Of a DNA stretch of 64,000 bases, positions 62,405-64,000 are shown piece after piece. Each line of letters opens with the position of its first letter. Within the stretch, counting starts at the first letter, position 1. Under the pieces are notes generated by a model. It was not told the origin of the DNA. It did no database searches and was given only the letters and a program-made list of their open reading frames with translations. Both the position numbers and the translations under genes were made by a program. This DNA comes from Microthyrium microscopicum (taxonomy: Eukaryota; Ascomycota; Dothideomycetes; Microthyriales; Microthyriaceae), in contig MU004235.1 in NCBI GenBank assembly GCA_010405405.1, positions 510,538 to 574,537 on the forward strand. Reading direction: 5' to 3'.

Positions 62405-64000
62405 ATGCCTACATCAGACGACACAAAAGGTAACCGGCGCTTACCCGCCGCGCTGGCGAATACCAAACATGCCGAAAATACTCTTGGTTCGTGGAAGAGT
62501 GCCTACATTCGTACGGAGCGTAGCTCAGACGACATTCCAGCCTCGGCCTCAACATTATACACTCCGGAAAATGAAAAGTTCGATATACCGCCGCCTGATG
62601 GAGGCACAAAGGCATATCTTTTCATGCTTACTGCTTTCATTATCGAGGCTGTTATGTGGGGTAAGTCCACTGCTTTCATATCATACTTTCGTCACTCTCG
62701 ACCAAGGAAATGTTTTCTTTGCCTTTTCCTTCCTTTCGTTAATTCCTTGCTCTTTCGGACTTGAGAATTATGCATGCTCCCTGAGTCTATCTTACCCCGG
62801 AAAACGTTGGGGCCGTACGCACCCTTCTGCATGTTCAGTCTGGAGTTGTTACAGGACCCTAGCCCATGAATCGCAACACCATGCTAATGCAGGATATACA
62901 GGATTTCCACTTACCTCAAGTGGAGTTTTTACCTCATACTACAACAAGCAAGACAACTTTGCTAGCAATGCATACATTGCTGTGATCGGTACTCTCGGAA
63001 CCGTAAGTTGCAACTCTGGTCAACCAGAACACTCAGCCTTGTACTAAGGTACCCACCAAAGCACAAGGCTGACCAATCCCGGTCGAATCCAAAACCTCTT
63101 AGCCTCACCATGCTGACTCTTTTGCCCTAGGGAATCCCATTCCTTGGTGCGCCAATCATCACTCCATTTTGTGCCAGATTCCACAGGTACCAAAGGCAAA
63201 TGATATGGACCGGATGGATTATGTGCATGGCGTCCCTGACCGCCGCCAGCTTTTCAACTACCATCTGGCAGCTCATCATCACACAGGGCCTAGGCTATGG
63301 AGCGGGATTTCTCATTCTCTACTACGCCCTACTGAGCATGCTCAATGAGTGGTTTGTTGAGCGTCGTGGTCTTGCATATGGCGCTTTGTTTGCGGCAGCC
63401 GGTCTTAGTGGAACCGGTCTGCCCTTTCTCATCGACGTCTGTCTAAACCGATTTGGCTATCCATTGACGCTACGAGGCTATGCAGTTGCAATACTCGTTC
63501 TGGTTGGACCAACGCTACCGTTTTGTCGTGGAAGACTACCCTCGCCTTCGAATCCCCAGTTCAGCAAGATCCAGTTTTTGAGCGTGTTCAAGAACCCGAT
63601 TTTTTATTTCTTTTCGCTGTCAAACATCTTTCAGGGACTTGCCTTTTACCTGCCTGGTCTTTTTCTCACGATCTACGCTGAAACACTCGGCATCAGCCCC
63701 CTCAATGGCGTAGTACTGCTATGCGTACTCAACCTCGCCATGGTCGTCGGCCAAATTGCGACCGGTTGGTTGTCTGACTGTGCCAACATATTCATTCTGC
63801 TCCTCGTCTCTACGCTTGGCTCCGCAGTGCTTGGATGCGTTCTCTGGTACATCGCCAAGGACATGCTGTACCTCATCTTCTTCGCCATACTTTTCGGTGT
63901 CTTTGCCGGCGGATACACAGTCATGTACACGCGATTCTGCTCGGCATGTACCGACGATCCAGCAACAACACTTTGGCTCTACGGCATCTTCGCATTTGAG
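62405..64000 (+). CDS. MFS transporter, monocarboxylate-transporter-like (3' end outside window)
   Basis: Exons 62405-62660, 62902-63002 and 63131 to the window edge, where the frame is still open; 409 residues visible. A hydrophilic N-terminal tail ends in DIPPPDGG, the entry to helix 1 typical of fungal MCT-like proteins. Helix-rich sequence follows, with NEWFVERRGLAYGALFAAAGLSG, the helix 4-5 motif of this group. The first intron (62661-62901) is 241 bp, unusually long here, but both sides fit family sequence (MWG | FPLTSSGVF). Plasma-membrane uptake of a monocarboxylate or similar small acid is the family guess; the substrate is not shown. Confidence 0.9.

Overview
The window looks like nuclear DNA of a filamentous ascomycete (Pezizomycotina). 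Host genes carry short introns, mostly 45-60 bp, with GT(A/G)AGT donors, CTAAC-type branch sites and YAG acceptors. There is a HET-domain gene, and a large AT-rich block has the mutation pattern of repeat-induced point mutation (RIP). The exact class cannot be fixed from the sequence.

Bases 1-21106 are one AT-rich transposon island with no intact gene. I read it as at least three nested LTR retrotransposons. The oldest is a Ty1/copia element on the plus strand (8669-13318, with the rest of its 3' LTR at 20979-21106). A Ty3/gypsy chromovirus on the minus strand (gypsy-1, window start to 8668) interrupts its gag. A second minus-strand Ty3/gypsy element (gypsy-2, 13319-20973, target duplication ATTAG) interrupts its 3' LTR. 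All three are riddled with stops and nearly lack CpA and TpG, and in each reverse transcriptase the catalytic Asp pair reads Asn-Asn. A further 2.1-kb block inside gypsy-1 (about 896-2997) sits between short direct repeats and is unidentified.

Bases 21107-64000 have normal composition and hold spaced genes. In order these are: an HMT1-type half ABC transporter (+), a HET-domain protein (+), a secreted type-B carboxylesterase (-), a 5.5-kb gene-poor stretch with possible coding remnants, a C2H2 transcription factor (+), a short-chain dehydrogenase (-), a type I glutamine synthetase-like protein (+), a dienelactone hydrolase (+), a small PPPY/one-TM protein (+), a small Cys-rich DnaJ-zinc-finger-like protein (-), an intronless secreted 709-residue hydrolase (-), a disabled kinase-like gene (-), a PPIL1-type cyclophilin (+), a glycine-zipper protein (+), a carnosine N-methyltransferase family protein (-) and an MFS transporter of the monocarboxylate-transporter type (+) that runs off the right edge.

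There is no obvious secondary-metabolite core gene, RNA gene or CRISPR array. The dehydrogenase, glutamine synthetase-like and dienelactone hydrolase genes could form a small catabolic neighbourhood, but this rests only on adjacency. Exon boundaries were set by reading frame and splice signals and are predictions.
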